DNA from: JAXDBV01 sp034678415
GTDB taxonomy: Bacteria; Bacteroidota; Bacteroidia; Bacteroidales; VadinHA17
Assembly: GCA_034678415.1 (NCBI GenBank)
Contig: JAXDBV010000169.1
Span: 1-30,482 of the forward strand
Reading direction: 5' to 3'
Length of the DNA: 30,482 bases
The number at the start of each line of letters is the position of its first letter. The stretch's first letter is position 1. A program made the translations under genes and the position numbers. This document shows, piece by piece, positions 7,857 through 16,137 of this stretch. Below the pieces are notes generated by a model, which searched no databases, was not told where the DNA came from, and was given only the letters and a program-made list of their open reading frames with translations.

Positions 7857-9323
7857 ATGAAAAGGGTAAGTATTAGTGTGATGGTACTATTCGCCATAGC
7901 CGCTGTTCTGCTGGTCATATCATGTGCCGTGAACCCTGTAACCGGCAAAAGGCAGTTGATGTTAATGTCGGAAGCGCAGGAAGTTGCGCTTGGCTTCCAG
8001 TATGATCCACAGGTTTTGGCCACATTTGGAATTTATCAGGATCCGGAAATCCAGACGTTTGTTCAGTCAAAAGGAACGGAAATGGGTAAAGTATCGCATC
8101 GTCCGCAGCTTGAATATCATGTCAAGGTGGTGGATTCACCGGTGGTGAATGCATTTGCTGTTCCCGGTGGGTATATCTATCTCACCCGTGGAATACTGGC
8201 ACAGCTAAACAACGAGGCGGAACTGCTTGGTGTACTGGCCCATGAGATGGGGCATATCGCCGCGCGTCATTCGGTGAGCCAGCAGAGCAAGCAGCAGATG
8301 GCACAACTCCTGTTGATCGGCGGCATGATCGCTTCGGAGAAATTTGCTCAGTATGCCCAGTATGCCTTGCAGGGGATGGAGCTGTTATTCCTCTCCTTCA
8401 GTCGTGAAGATGAGCGACAGGCAGATGAACTGGGCGTGCTGTACTCAACATACCTTGGATATGATGCCCATAAAATGGCCGATTTTTTCCAGGTACTGAA
8501 AAAAATGGATATGGCTTCAAGCCAGGGAGGTGTCCCCACGTTCCTTTCCACTCATCCCGATCCCGGCGACCGTTATAATGCTGTGAATGCCAGTGCCACA
8601 TACTGGCAGGACAGCCTTAAGTATCCTTCATGGAAAGTTAATACCGATAGCTATCTTCAGCTGATTGACGGGATCATTTATGGGGAAGACCCGAGGCAGG
8701 GATATATGGAAGGAAACATTTTCTATCATCCCGAACTGAAATTCAAATTCACCTCTCCTGCCAGCTGGAAACTGGAGAACCAGCCCACACAGGTGATCAT
8801 GTCACAACCTGAAAATAAGGCATTGATCATCTTTACCCTCGCACCTCAGAAATCACTGGAGAGCGCCGCTGATTCCACCCTTAAAATGTATCAGCTGGCC
8901 GTTCAGCAAAGTACAAAGACAACGGTCAACGGGATGCCGGCCATCGCAGCGGTATCCAAACAGGTTACACAGGATCAGACAACGGGGGCACAGTCAACGA
9001 ACATGATCCTTTCCTATTTTATTGATTATAACAGCACATTTTATGTATTTCACGGGGTTTCCACCGAAGCTGATTTCAATACCTTCGCTCCCACGATGGA
9101 ATCATCCATAAAATCTTTCTCCAGGCTGACCGACGCATCGAAGATCAATGTGAAGCCGAAAAGAATCGTGGTGAAAAAGGTGCAGAAAGCCGGGACACTG
9201 GCCGATGCATTCGCCTATTTCGGCGTGCCCCAGGCAAAAATGAATGAACTGGCATTGCTGAACAACATGGAACTTACCGACAGGGTTACTGTGGGAAAAG
9301 CCATTAAAACAGTGTCGGAATAG
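7857..9323 (+). CDS. M48-family metalloprotease lipoprotein
   Basis: A 488-aa zinc protease anchored as a lipoprotein. The signal peptide ends in the lipobox VISC (Cys23), followed by the family-typical NPVTGKRQLMLMSE. Zinc site: HEMGH at 129-133, with the third ligand probably Glu186 in EDERQADELG. STHPDPGDR (231-239) is the second conserved M48 signature. Residues ~290-430 form a domain without catalytic motifs, and the last ~55 residues (from KRIVVKK) resemble the LysM-like tail seen in many bacterial M48 lipoproteins. Expected role: periplasmic or outer-membrane-associated quality control like BepA/LoiP; the substrate is unknown. Monocistronic, with a terminator directly downstream. Confidence 0.92.
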   Translation: MKRVSISVMVLFAIAAVLLVISCAVNPVTGKRQLMLMSEAQEVALGFQYDPQVLATFGIYQDPEIQTFVQSKGTEMGKVSHRPQLEYHVKVVDSPVVNAFAVPGGYIYLTRGILAQLNNEAELLGVLAHEMGHIAARHSVSQQSKQQMAQLLLIGGMIASEKFAQYAQYALQGMELLFLSFSREDERQADELGVLYSTYLGYDAHKMADFFQVLKKMDMASSQGGVPTFLSTHPDPGDRYNAVNASATYWQDSLKYPSWKVNTDSYLQLIDGIIYGEDPRQGYMEGNIFYHPELKFKFTSPASWKLENQPTQVIMSQPENKALIIFTLAPQKSLESAADSTLKMYQLAVQQSTKTTVNGMPAIAAVSKQVTQDQTTGAQSTNMILSYFIDYNSTFYVFHGVSTEADFNTFAPTMESSIKSFSRLTDASKINVKPKRIVVKKVQKAGTLADAFAYFGVPQAKMNELALLNNMELTDRVTVGKAIKTVSE

Positions 9324-9345
9324 CAACAGAAATTCTAACAGAATA

Positions 9346-9378
9346 AAGCTGTATCTACCCGGGGTACAGCTTTTTTTT
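9346..9378 (+). terminator. intrinsic terminator after M48 protease
   Basis: Stem AAGCTGTA (9346-9353) / TACAGCTT (9365-9372) with an 11-nt loop, followed by T through 9378. It lies 22 nt after the protease stop codon. Confidence 0.88.
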
Positions 9379-9441
9379 GAATGGCCGTTCGTTTTAATTT
9401 TTTAACTTCATGTGTATTAATATTAATCCGACAAACATGCA

Positions 9442-9732
9442 ATGAACTTTTCAGCTTGTGGTCTGATATGCAGTGAATGCCAGTATTTTGAAAAAGAGTG
9501 CCCCGGATGTTATGAAAGTGAAGGCAAACCCTTCTGGACCGCCGGGACTCCGGCTGGCATATGTACCCTCTTCGATTGTTCCATACATAATAAAAAGTAC
9601 AGGGATTGCGGTGACTGCCCCACATTACCCTGTACGATGTTTGTTGAACTTAAAGATCCGAGTATCTCCGATTCTGAGCACAGGGAAAACCTGGAAAAAA
9701 GGGTGGCAACCCTCCGGGCTCGTCGCCGGTAA
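9442..9732 (+). CDS. small DUF3795 Cys-rich protein
   Basis: A 96-aa protein with ten Cys in the DUF3795 spacing: ACGLICSECQYFEKECPGC (5-23), CTLFDC (41-46) and CGDCPTLPC (56-64). It probably binds a metal or an Fe-S cluster; the biochemical role of the family is not known to me. ATG start with an AT-rich leader. It is the minimal form of the domain that begins the 325-aa protein at 3874; the two differ enough that they are not a recent duplicate. Confidence 0.82.
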   Translation: MNFSACGLICSECQYFEKECPGCYESEGKPFWTAGTPAGICTLFDCSIHNKKYRDCGDCPTLPCTMFVELKDPSISDSEHRENLEKRVATLRARRR

Positions 9733-10276
9733 TATTCAGCTCAAAATAACCTGTTGCTTATCCCTGCCGGCTTTCATTATTCGCAAATGCCTGGTCGGCT
9801 GTCAGCAAAGAACACCACCGCCGTGACCACTGTCGTTACTATGCCGCTGACCATTGACGGGGTCGAGAAAACATTCACCGAAAAGAGTGTCTCTGTACCC
9901 GGTAATGTGAAAGGATACTGAACGGTGAAGCCAAGATTCATGGTTGCAGGAGGTATCAATTATATTGCTGTCAATGAAGGCCAGATGGTTGCCGACGAGC
10001 CTTTATCCCGAAAACTTTCGCATAGCCAAAGAAATAGCCTATGTGCTGGTCGGTCAGTTACAGGACGAATACAACCGCATGTAAATTATGTACGATCGCA
10101 CAAGCCAACCCACAGCTGTTCTCCGTACTGTTGAAAAACAGGATGACACTCACCGAACGGCAGATACTGACAGGCACGTAAAAGCAAATCCTCACGCAGC
10201 CTCTCAGGCTTTCCTTTATTTCCGAATGTACTAGTTCTGCAGAATTATTTTCTATCTTTAAATATTATTTCACAGG
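9733..10276. other. gene-poor stretch with a decayed gene
   Basis: This stretch holds no intact gene. Its left part carries a frame-disrupted coding remnant (listed separately); 10085-10276 shows nothing identifiable until the region just upstream of the DUF4126 gene. TATCTTTA at 10253-10260 is one base away from the TAnnTTTG -7 box and could serve that gene, though it lies only ~16 nt from the ATG. Confidence 0.55.
9787..10084 (+). pseudogene. decayed gene, one stop and one frameshift
   Basis: Reading from ATG 9787 gives a protein-like frame (for example LTIDGVEKTFTEKSVSVPGN) interrupted by TGA at 9919-9921. The same frame resumes with VKPRFMVAGGINYIAVNEGQ and MVADEP. Near 10005 the coding signal moves to another frame, PENFRIAKEIAYVLVGQLQD then EYNRM, ending at TAA 10082-10084. 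One stop plus one frameshift in an otherwise protein-like stretch suggests a decayed ~100-aa gene or the C-terminal remnant of a longer one. I do not recognise the family. Sequencing or assembly error is an alternative for the shift. Confidence 0.42.
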
Positions 10277-10849
10277 ATGGATAAGGAAACCATTACTGCT
10301 GTAGCCCTGGGTATTGGTCTCAGCGCGAGCTGCGGCTTCAGGGTATTTATTCCCATGCTGGTGGCAGCCATCGCTGCCCGTGCCGGTGTATTGCCGCTCA
10401 CCGAGGGATTTCAATGGCTTTCCAGCTGGCCTGCAATCATCTGTTTCGGCAGTGCCACCCTTATTGAAGTAGCGGCCTATTACATACCGTTTATCGATAA
10501 CCTCCTTGATACCGTTACAACACCCCTGGCAATAGGTGCCGGTACATTGTTGCTGACATCGGTACTGCCGGTTGACAATGATATGCTGAAATGGATCACC
10601 GGTTTTATCGTGGGCGGCGGTGCGGCAGCTACCATCCAGGGTGGCAGTGTGCTGACACGGCTGGCCTCCTCCAAACTAACGGCCGGCGCCGGAAATCCTG
10701 TTGTTGCTACCGGTGAACATGTCGCAGCTATCGGCAGCTCGGTGCTTACACTTGCCACACCGCTCATTGTCGCAGCTATCATTGTCGTGCTGATTATTTT
10801 TATCCTGTATAAATTCAGGAATACATTATTCAGGAAGCAGGCTGCCTGA
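10277..10849 (+). CDS. DUF4126 membrane protein
   Basis: A 190-aa integral inner-membrane protein with about four hydrophobic segments (around residues 5-37, 50-75, 84-122 and 155-180). The start GLSASCGFRVFIPM and the block DNLLDTVTTPLAIGAGTLL are characteristic of DUF4126. The function of the family is unknown. It lies 35 nt upstream of the DNPH1-like gene on the same strand with no terminator between, so co-transcription with the nucleotide-enzyme trio is possible but not shown. The short C-terminal tail is basic and probably cytoplasmic. Confidence 0.82.
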   Translation: MDKETITAVALGIGLSASCGFRVFIPMLVAAIAARAGVLPLTEGFQWLSSWPAIICFGSATLIEVAAYYIPFIDNLLDTVTTPLAIGAGTLLLTSVLPVDNDMLKWITGFIVGGGAAATIQGGSVLTRLASSKLTAGAGNPVVATGEHVAAIGSSVLTLATPLIVAAIIVVLIIFILYKFRNTLFRKQAA

Positions 10850-10884
10850 CCCCTCATGAGAGGCATTCATTATCATTTTAAAGC

Positions 10885-11322
10885 ATGAAAATATATTTCG
10901 CCGGTTCCATCAGAGGCGGAAGGAAAGACTCAGCAATGTACCGGCATCTCATCCGTTATCTTGAGATATTTGGCGAAGTCCTGACCGAACATATCGGGGA
11001 TCAGCACCTGGACAAAACAGGTGAGGCCTCACTTGATGACCGGTATATTCACGACAGGGACCTGCAGTGGATGCTTCAATCGGATGTGGTGGTGGCAGAG
11101 GTAACCATGCCTTCCCTGGGGGTGGGTTATGAGGTTGGCAGGGCTGTGGAATGGAAAAAGCCTGTCCTGTGCCTCTACCGGCCTATGAAAGGGAAACACC
11201 TTTCAGCGATGATCGCCGGTTCTCTGTACCTCATCCTCAAAGAATATCAAACCGTTGAAGAAGCCTGCCGAGCCATTGATTCTTTTTTTCATTCCTACGC
11301 CAAAGGATCGGCCTGTGAATAA
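10885..11322 (+). CDS. DNPH1/Rcl-type nucleotide N-glycosidase
   Basis: A 145-aa homologue of DNPH1 (Rcl), the 2'-deoxynucleoside 5'-monophosphate N-hydrolase; the same fold includes nucleoside 2-deoxyribosyltransferases and the CMP N-glycosidase MilB. Motifs match Rcl closely: YFAGSIRGGR (4-13), LTEH (33-36), IHDRDLQWMLQSDVVVAEVT (55-74), SLGVGYEVGRAVEW (77-90, Glu83 in the catalytic position) and SAMI (107-110). It cleaves a base from a nucleoside monophosphate; whether the sugar is ribose or deoxyribose cannot be read by eye. Length is that of the family. It sits 86 nt upstream of a thymidylate-synthase-fold gene, which suggests a shared pyrimidine substrate. Confidence 0.88.
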   Translation: MKIYFAGSIRGGRKDSAMYRHLIRYLEIFGEVLTEHIGDQHLDKTGEASLDDRYIHDRDLQWMLQSDVVVAEVTMPSLGVGYEVGRAVEWKKPVLCLYRPMKGKHLSAMIAGSLYLILKEYQTVEEACRAIDSFFHSYAKGSACE

Positions 11323-11408
11323 TAACCTAACAACTTCGGGCTGAAAAATTCGGTACTTTCCACTGAATTCTATACTTTCCATGATTATAACCTGAAAATC
11401 TGTAACCT
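11323..11408 (+). promoter_or_regulatory. leader with paired direct repeats
   Basis: The 86-nt gap between the N-glycosidase and the TS-like gene carries two pairs of direct repeats: TACTTTCCA at 11354-11362 and 11373-11381 (19 nt apart), and TAACCTG at 11388-11394 and 11403-11409, the latter running into the GTG start codon. They could be protein or translational control sites; chance is not excluded. Confidence 0.3.
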
Positions 11409-12305
11409 GTGAAGAATGTCCCTGTCATTGCCGTTTCCGGTAGATCACTGGCCGAAGCGTTCGAAGCAGCACTGGTAAATCTGTATAAGAAAGGAATCCG
11501 TTTTAAGACCCAGTACGACAAACCCGGTGATCCCGAGAGTATTGACTGTACAATGAATATCACGATCGAAGAGCCGGAGAGTGAACCCATGATCCACAGA
11601 GCCTTTCCCGGAGGCATCGAAGACCTGAAAGAATACGTCCTTGAACTCATCGGGATGAAAGATCATTGGGTAAAAAACATGAACGATCCCGGTGACACAC
11701 GGTGGGAATATACTTATCATGGGCGCCTGAAGAGATATGGCATATGGATGGAAAAAGGGGAACAGGGGCCGGCGGAAAAAGGTCCCTTCAGGGTTGACCA
11801 GATCGAGGCCGTGATCAGCAAGCTCAGCAAACAACCCTTCACCCGCCAGGCACAGATGATTACATGGATGCCCAACATTGACCTGCAGTGTTTCGATCCC
11901 CCGTGCCTCCAGTCACTCTGGTACCGCCTGCTGGAGGATGAGAGCGGTGTGTACTGGCTGAACTGTAATATACGGTTTCGCAGCAATGATGCCTGGGGCG
12001 CCAGCTTTATGAATATGTTCGGATTTATCCAGTTCAATAAAACAATCATAGCCACCGGCATCTCGCAGCGTACCCGCCGGGAGGTGAGACTGGGCCGGCT
12101 GAACTGGCAGGCCGACTCATACCATATCTACGGCCGGGATATTGAACAGGCAAAACAAATGCTCTTCGACCGAATCCAACAGTTGCCTTTCGAAGAAAGA
12201 ACGTACAATTTCTCCGATGAGTTTATCCGTGAAATATATGACGGAGCCGAAAAAGCTATTATAGAAAAGATCAGGAAATACGACATGGAACATAAGTACA
12301 TATGA
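11409..12305 (+). CDS. divergent thymidylate-synthase-fold enzyme
   Basis: A 298-aa member of the thymidylate synthase / pyrimidine hydroxymethylase family. The catalytic Cys is C166 in FDPPC (162-166). The phosphate/base-binding segment RSNDAWGASFMN (191-202) keeps Arg191, Ser192, Asp194 and Asn202, and DSYHIYG (236-242) matches the DxHxY region. It differs from canonical ~264-aa ThyA: PPCL replaces PPCH, WGASFMN replaces LGxPFN, and the N-terminal ~100 residues are unlike ThyA. The ending resembles archaeal-type and other atypical TS proteins. Reaction: methylation or hydroxymethylation at C5 of dUMP, dCMP or CMP using a folate; the choice is open. The start is GTG; the first in-frame ATG (codon 50) would be too late. 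It overlaps the downstream methyltransferase by 4 nt. Confidence 0.83.
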   Translation: MKNVPVIAVSGRSLAEAFEAALVNLYKKGIRFKTQYDKPGDPESIDCTMNITIEEPESEPMIHRAFPGGIEDLKEYVLELIGMKDHWVKNMNDPGDTRWEYTYHGRLKRYGIWMEKGEQGPAEKGPFRVDQIEAVISKLSKQPFTRQAQMITWMPNIDLQCFDPPCLQSLWYRLLEDESGVYWLNCNIRFRSNDAWGASFMNMFGFIQFNKTIIATGISQRTRREVRLGRLNWQADSYHIYGRDIEQAKQMLFDRIQQLPFEERTYNFSDEFIREIYDGAEKAIIEKIRKYDMEHKYI

Positions 12306-13072
12306 AAAAAGAAAAACACACCAGGAACTGGTATGAATCCCTGTTTGAAAACTTTGCACATACATATGACAAGGAGAGCTTTACACAGGGCACTGCCGGT
12401 GAATGCAACTTCATTGAAAAAGAGATAGGATACAATAAAAAGGCATTAATACTGGACATTGGCTGCGGCACCGGCCGGCATGCCATTGAACTGGCCCGGC
12501 GCGGATATCGTGTTACCGGTATCGACCTCTCGGAATCTCAGCTGAAAAGGGCGAGGGAGAAAGCAGCGGAACAGAAGGTAACGGTCGATTTCAGGAGACA
12601 TGACGCACGTGAGCTGCCGTTTACCGATGAGTTCGACCTGGTGATCATGATCTGTGAAGGGGCCTTCCCCCTGATGGAGACCGATGAAATGAACTACAGT
12701 ATCCTTCAACAGGCCGCCAAGGCACTGAAGAAGAAGGGAAAGCTCATCTTTACCACCCTGAATGGTTTATTCCCCCTGTTCCACTCTGTAAAGGATTTCA
12801 TTAACAAGGATGACTCCAGCGGTACCAGCATGGAGAACAGCTTCGACCTGATGACCTTCCGGGACCATTCCACATACGAGTCCGTGGACGATGATGGTAA
12901 CAAAAGAATCCTCCACTGCAACGAAAGGTATTATACTCCTTCAGAAATCACATGGCTGCTGAAATCACTCGGGTTCCGGACGGTGGCTATCCACGGATCT
13001 GTTCTGGGCGCCTTCAGCAGGAACGACCGCCTCACCGTCAATGATTATGAAATGCTGGTGATCGCGGAATAA
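12302..13072 (+). CDS. class I SAM-dependent methyltransferase
   Basis: A 256-aa Rossmann-fold methyltransferase. Motif I is LDIGCGTGRH (51-60), followed by GYRVTGIDLS (68-77) with the acidic residue that binds the SAM ribose, then DARELPF and FDLVIMI for motifs II/III. The C-terminal half has a substrate cap including FRDHSTYES and the ending NDYEMLVIAE, common in small-molecule methyltransferases. ATG overlaps the TS-like stop (ATGA), implying translational coupling and one pathway. The target is unknown; given the neighbours a modified pyrimidine base or nucleoside is a reasonable guess, and an unrelated housekeeping role is possible. Confidence 0.88.
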   Translation: MKKEKHTRNWYESLFENFAHTYDKESFTQGTAGECNFIEKEIGYNKKALILDIGCGTGRHAIELARRGYRVTGIDLSESQLKRAREKAAEQKVTVDFRRHDARELPFTDEFDLVIMICEGAFPLMETDEMNYSILQQAAKALKKKGKLIFTTLNGLFPLFHSVKDFINKDDSSGTSMENSFDLMTFRDHSTYESVDDDGNKRILHCNERYYTPSEITWLLKSLGFRTVAIHGSVLGAFSRNDRLTVNDYEMLVIAE

Positions 13073-13102
13073 TAGTCCAACCGTGATTCCATCTTTATTT
13101 TA

Positions 13103-14239
13103 ATGAGAAACAAACACATACTGTTTTTTTTGTTTTTCTGTCCCTTTCATACCGTGCAGGCGCAGGACAGCATCGTTTTCAAAGGTCAGTTCTCTACATG
13201 GATAAACCTTAACGGCAATAATGAGCTGCCTGTGTGGACGGGAGGACGATACATCCCCCAGGTGAACTGGTGTCGTACATCGGCCAGCAGTAGTCTTTTC
13301 GATATGGAATTTTCCGCTAACATTGTCGGCAGTGCCGGGATTCATCCCTTCGATTCTGTTCATGCTGAAGGCCAAATACAACCATACCGCGCATGGATGC
13401 GCTTTTCATCCCATCAGTTTGAGTTCCGGCTGGGCCTGCAGAAGATCAATTTCGGATCGGCAACCATGCTTCGTCCCCTGATGTGGTTTGACCGTATAGA
13501 CCCCCGTGATCCGCTTCAGCTCACGAACGGCGTGTGGGGGCTGCTGGGCCGTTACTATTTTCTCAACAATGTCAATGCATGGCTGTGGGTTCTCTGCGGT
13601 AACAATGATCCCAGGGGCTGGGACCCTTTGCCCACCCGTAAATGGACTCCCGAGATAGGAGGAAGGCTGCAGCTGCCCGTACCCCTCGGTGAAGTTGCCG
13701 TATCATACCACCACCGGACAGCCGACAACAGCACCCTGAACGATATGTTGCAACGGTACGATAGAATTCCTGAACATCGCATCGGGTTCGATGCAAAATG
13801 GGACCTGGAGGCAGGCGTCTGGATCGAAGGTTCATGGACAAGAAACAGTAAAAATATTGGTATCTTTACCCATCAGGAAATCCTGGATGCAGGAATTGAT
13901 TATACATTCAGCCTTGGCAACGGATTATATACTGCCTATGAACATCTCCTTGTAGCATTCGATGAAAAAGCCTTTGCCTTCATGAACAGAACCTCATTTT
14001 CACTGGTAACCCTGAGTTATCCTGTCGGACTTTTTGATAAATTAAGCGTCATAGTATTTTACAACTGGACAGGCCGGAAGTTCTACAATTTCCTGAGCTG
14101 GCAGAAACAGTATAACAATATTACTCTGTATCTTATGGCGTATTGGAATCCGGAGCAGTACCAGTTGCCTGCCCTGACCTTTTCACAAGATCTATTCTCC
14201 GGGAAAGGAATTCAGCTTATGTTCGTGCTGAATCACTAA
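13103..14239 (+). CDS. outer-membrane beta-barrel-like protein
   Basis: A 378-aa exported protein. Signal peptide 1-20 (ends VQAQ). The mature part is rich in alternating aromatic/polar strands (for example RAWMRFSSHQFEFRLGLQKI, LGEVAVSYHH) and in Trp and Tyr, as in porin-like barrels, and ends with LMFVLNH. No named family is recognised. It starts 30 nt after the methyltransferase and 9 nt before the ABC ATPase gene, so it is probably the first gene of the export operon and may provide an outer-membrane component or a substrate acceptor. Confidence 0.75.
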   Translation: MRNKHILFFLFFCPFHTVQAQDSIVFKGQFSTWINLNGNNELPVWTGGRYIPQVNWCRTSASSSLFDMEFSANIVGSAGIHPFDSVHAEGQIQPYRAWMRFSSHQFEFRLGLQKINFGSATMLRPLMWFDRIDPRDPLQLTNGVWGLLGRYYFLNNVNAWLWVLCGNNDPRGWDPLPTRKWTPEIGGRLQLPVPLGEVAVSYHHRTADNSTLNDMLQRYDRIPEHRIGFDAKWDLEAGVWIEGSWTRNSKNIGIFTHQEILDAGIDYTFSLGNGLYTAYEHLLVAFDEKAFAFMNRTSFSLVTLSYPVGLFDKLSVIVFYNWTGRKFYNFLSWQKQYNNITLYLMAYWNPEQYQLPALTFSQDLFSGKGIQLMFVLNH

Positions 14240-14248
14240 TAACAGAAA

Positions 14249-14947
14249 ATGGAAAATTCTACCCTTATCAGGATCAAAAATCTCGTAAAAAAATTCCCCG
14301 TGGGGAAAGGGGAATTCACCGCTCTGAATGGTGTGGAGATGACAGTGAACAAAGGGGAGTTTACAGGGTTAATAGGGCCCAGCGGTTCCGGCAAAACAAC
14401 CCTTCTGAACATCATTGGTTCTCTCGATGTCCCTTCCTCGGGTGAAGCCATCGTTCTCGGGAAACCGGTAGGTACGCTAAGTGCAAAAGAAGCCGCACAC
14501 CTGCGCAAGGTGAACCTGGGATTCATCTTCCAGACGTATAACCTTCTCGCAGTGCATACCGTCTTCGAGAACGTGGAATTCCCGTTACTGCTCCTGAAGT
14601 ATGGTTCAGCGGAACGCAGAAAGATGGTGATGGATGCCCTGGAATGGGTAGGACTTACCGATAAGGTAAAATCCAAACCGCCGCAGTTATCCGGGGGCGA
14701 AAGCCAGCGGGTGGCCATTGCCAGGGCAATGGTCAAGAAACCCGTTCTTGTCTTGGCCGATGAACCCACGGCAAACCTGGATGCGGCTAACTCCCACCAT
14801 ATCCTGAAAACCATGGAAACCCTTAACAGGGAACTGAAGACAACCTTCCTGTTCGCCACGCACGACGATAAGGTGATCAATTACCTGCAACGAAAAATAT
14901 TCCTTATCGACGGCCGGATTGAAAAGGAAGAAATCATTACCCGATAA
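14249..14947 (+). CDS. LolD/MacB-type ABC transporter ATPase
   Basis: A 232-aa ATPase of the LolD/MacB/FtsE class. Walker A GPSGSGKT (43-50), Q-loop Gln95 in FIFQTYNLL, signature LSGGESQRVAIARA (147-160), Walker B VLVLADEP (166-173) with DEPTANLD (171-178), and switch His205 in ATHDD. FQTYNLL and ADEPTANLD are typical of mechanotransmission ABC systems that work with FtsX-fold permeases. It lies 11 nt upstream of the first permease gene. Expected to power extraction or export at the periplasmic face of the inner membrane. Confidence 0.93.
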   Translation: MENSTLIRIKNLVKKFPVGKGEFTALNGVEMTVNKGEFTGLIGPSGSGKTTLLNIIGSLDVPSSGEAIVLGKPVGTLSAKEAAHLRKVNLGFIFQTYNLLAVHTVFENVEFPLLLLKYGSAERRKMVMDALEWVGLTDKVKSKPPQLSGGESQRVAIARAMVKKPVLVLADEPTANLDAANSHHILKTMETLNRELKTTFLFATHDDKVINYLQRKIFLIDGRIEKEEIITR

Positions 14948-14958
14948 AAACAGGGAGA

Positions 14959-16137
14959 ATGAAACTGGCAATAAAACTGGCATTCCGGAACCTTATCGGA
15001 GCCGGTCTGCGCACCTGGCTGAATATGATAGTGCTCTCCTTCTCCTTCGTCATTATCATCTGGATGAAAGGGGTAATAACAGGATGGGACCACCAGGCAA
15101 AAGTCGATATGACAAACTGGGAAATCGGGGAAGGTCAGTACTGGCAAAAGAATTATGATCCGTTCGACCCGTTTACATTCAGTAAAAGCCATGCACCTGT
15201 CCCGCAGGAATTCAGGGAGGAAATCGAAAGAGGAGATATGGAACCCCTCCTGATCGCACAGGGAAATATTTATCCCCAGGGACGGCTGCAATCCATCATG
15301 ATAAAAGGGATTGACCCTGCCCAACGTATATTCCTGTTACCCTCCCATAAACTGGATACCATAATACCCGATGCCATACCTTCAATGGTAGGCTCGGTGA
15401 TGGCAAAAAACCTGAAACTGGGAGCGGGTGACAGGGTGATGATACAGTGGAGGGATGCAGGGGGGACCTTTGATGCAGCAGAAATATATATTGCCGAAAT
15501 TTTCGCCGTCAATGTACCAGCCGTTGACCAGGGACAAATTTATGTCCCCCTGGAAAAACTTCAATCCATGCTCAATCTCGAGGGTGAGGCTACCATATTG
15601 ACCTATAATAACAGCTCGGTGGATCGACCCGATGCAGAGGGATGGGTTCATAAAAGTAAAGAGGAGCTGACCCGTTCCGTGGATGAACTCATTAAGGTCA
15701 AATCGGCGGGCACATCCATCCTCTATATTATACTTATTTTACTGGCTATGCTCGCTATCTTCGACACACAGGTGCTTTCCATTTTCAGGAGACAGAAGGA
15801 AATAGGGACCTATATAGCCCTGGGGTACACAAGGCGGGAAGTGGTAGGCCTTTTCACGGTTGAGGGTACCATGTATTCCGTCCTTGCCGCCCTGCTTGCA
15901 GCGGCTTACGGTATACCCTTTCTCGCCTGGCAGGCCAAGGTAGGCTGGACCATGCCCATGGATACCAGCGAGTTCGGAATGGCCATTGCCCAGACCTTAT
16001 ACCCGGCATATAGCACCGGACTGGTGGTAACCACCGTGCTGATCATCATGCTGACAACAACCATCGTGAGTTACTGGCCATCCAGGAAAATAGCCAAGAT
16101 GAACCCGACGGAAGCGTTAAGAGGAAAGATACAATGA
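14959..16137 (+). CDS. FtsX/LolC-like ABC permease 1
   Basis: A 392-aa permease with FtsX/MacB architecture: one N-terminal membrane helix (~18-40, after IKLAFRNLIGAGLRTWLNM), a large periplasmic domain (~45-250), then three helices (~252-272, ~300-325 and ~352-372) and the cytoplasmic tail KIAKMNPTEALRGKIQ, which is characteristic of LolC/LolE/MacB proteins. It overlaps the second permease by 4 nt (ATGA), so the two probably form a heterodimer with the upstream ATPase, like LolCDE. Confidence 0.9.
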   Translation: MKLAIKLAFRNLIGAGLRTWLNMIVLSFSFVIIIWMKGVITGWDHQAKVDMTNWEIGEGQYWQKNYDPFDPFTFSKSHAPVPQEFREEIERGDMEPLLIAQGNIYPQGRLQSIMIKGIDPAQRIFLLPSHKLDTIIPDAIPSMVGSVMAKNLKLGAGDRVMIQWRDAGGTFDAAEIYIAEIFAVNVPAVDQGQIYVPLEKLQSMLNLEGEATILTYNNSSVDRPDAEGWVHKSKEELTRSVDELIKVKSAGTSILYIILILLAMLAIFDTQVLSIFRRQKEIGTYIALGYTRREVVGLFTVEGTMYSVLAALLAAAYGIPFLAWQAKVGWTMPMDTSEFGMAIAQTLYPAYSTGLVVTTVLIIMLTTTIVSYWPSRKIAKMNPTEALRGKIQ

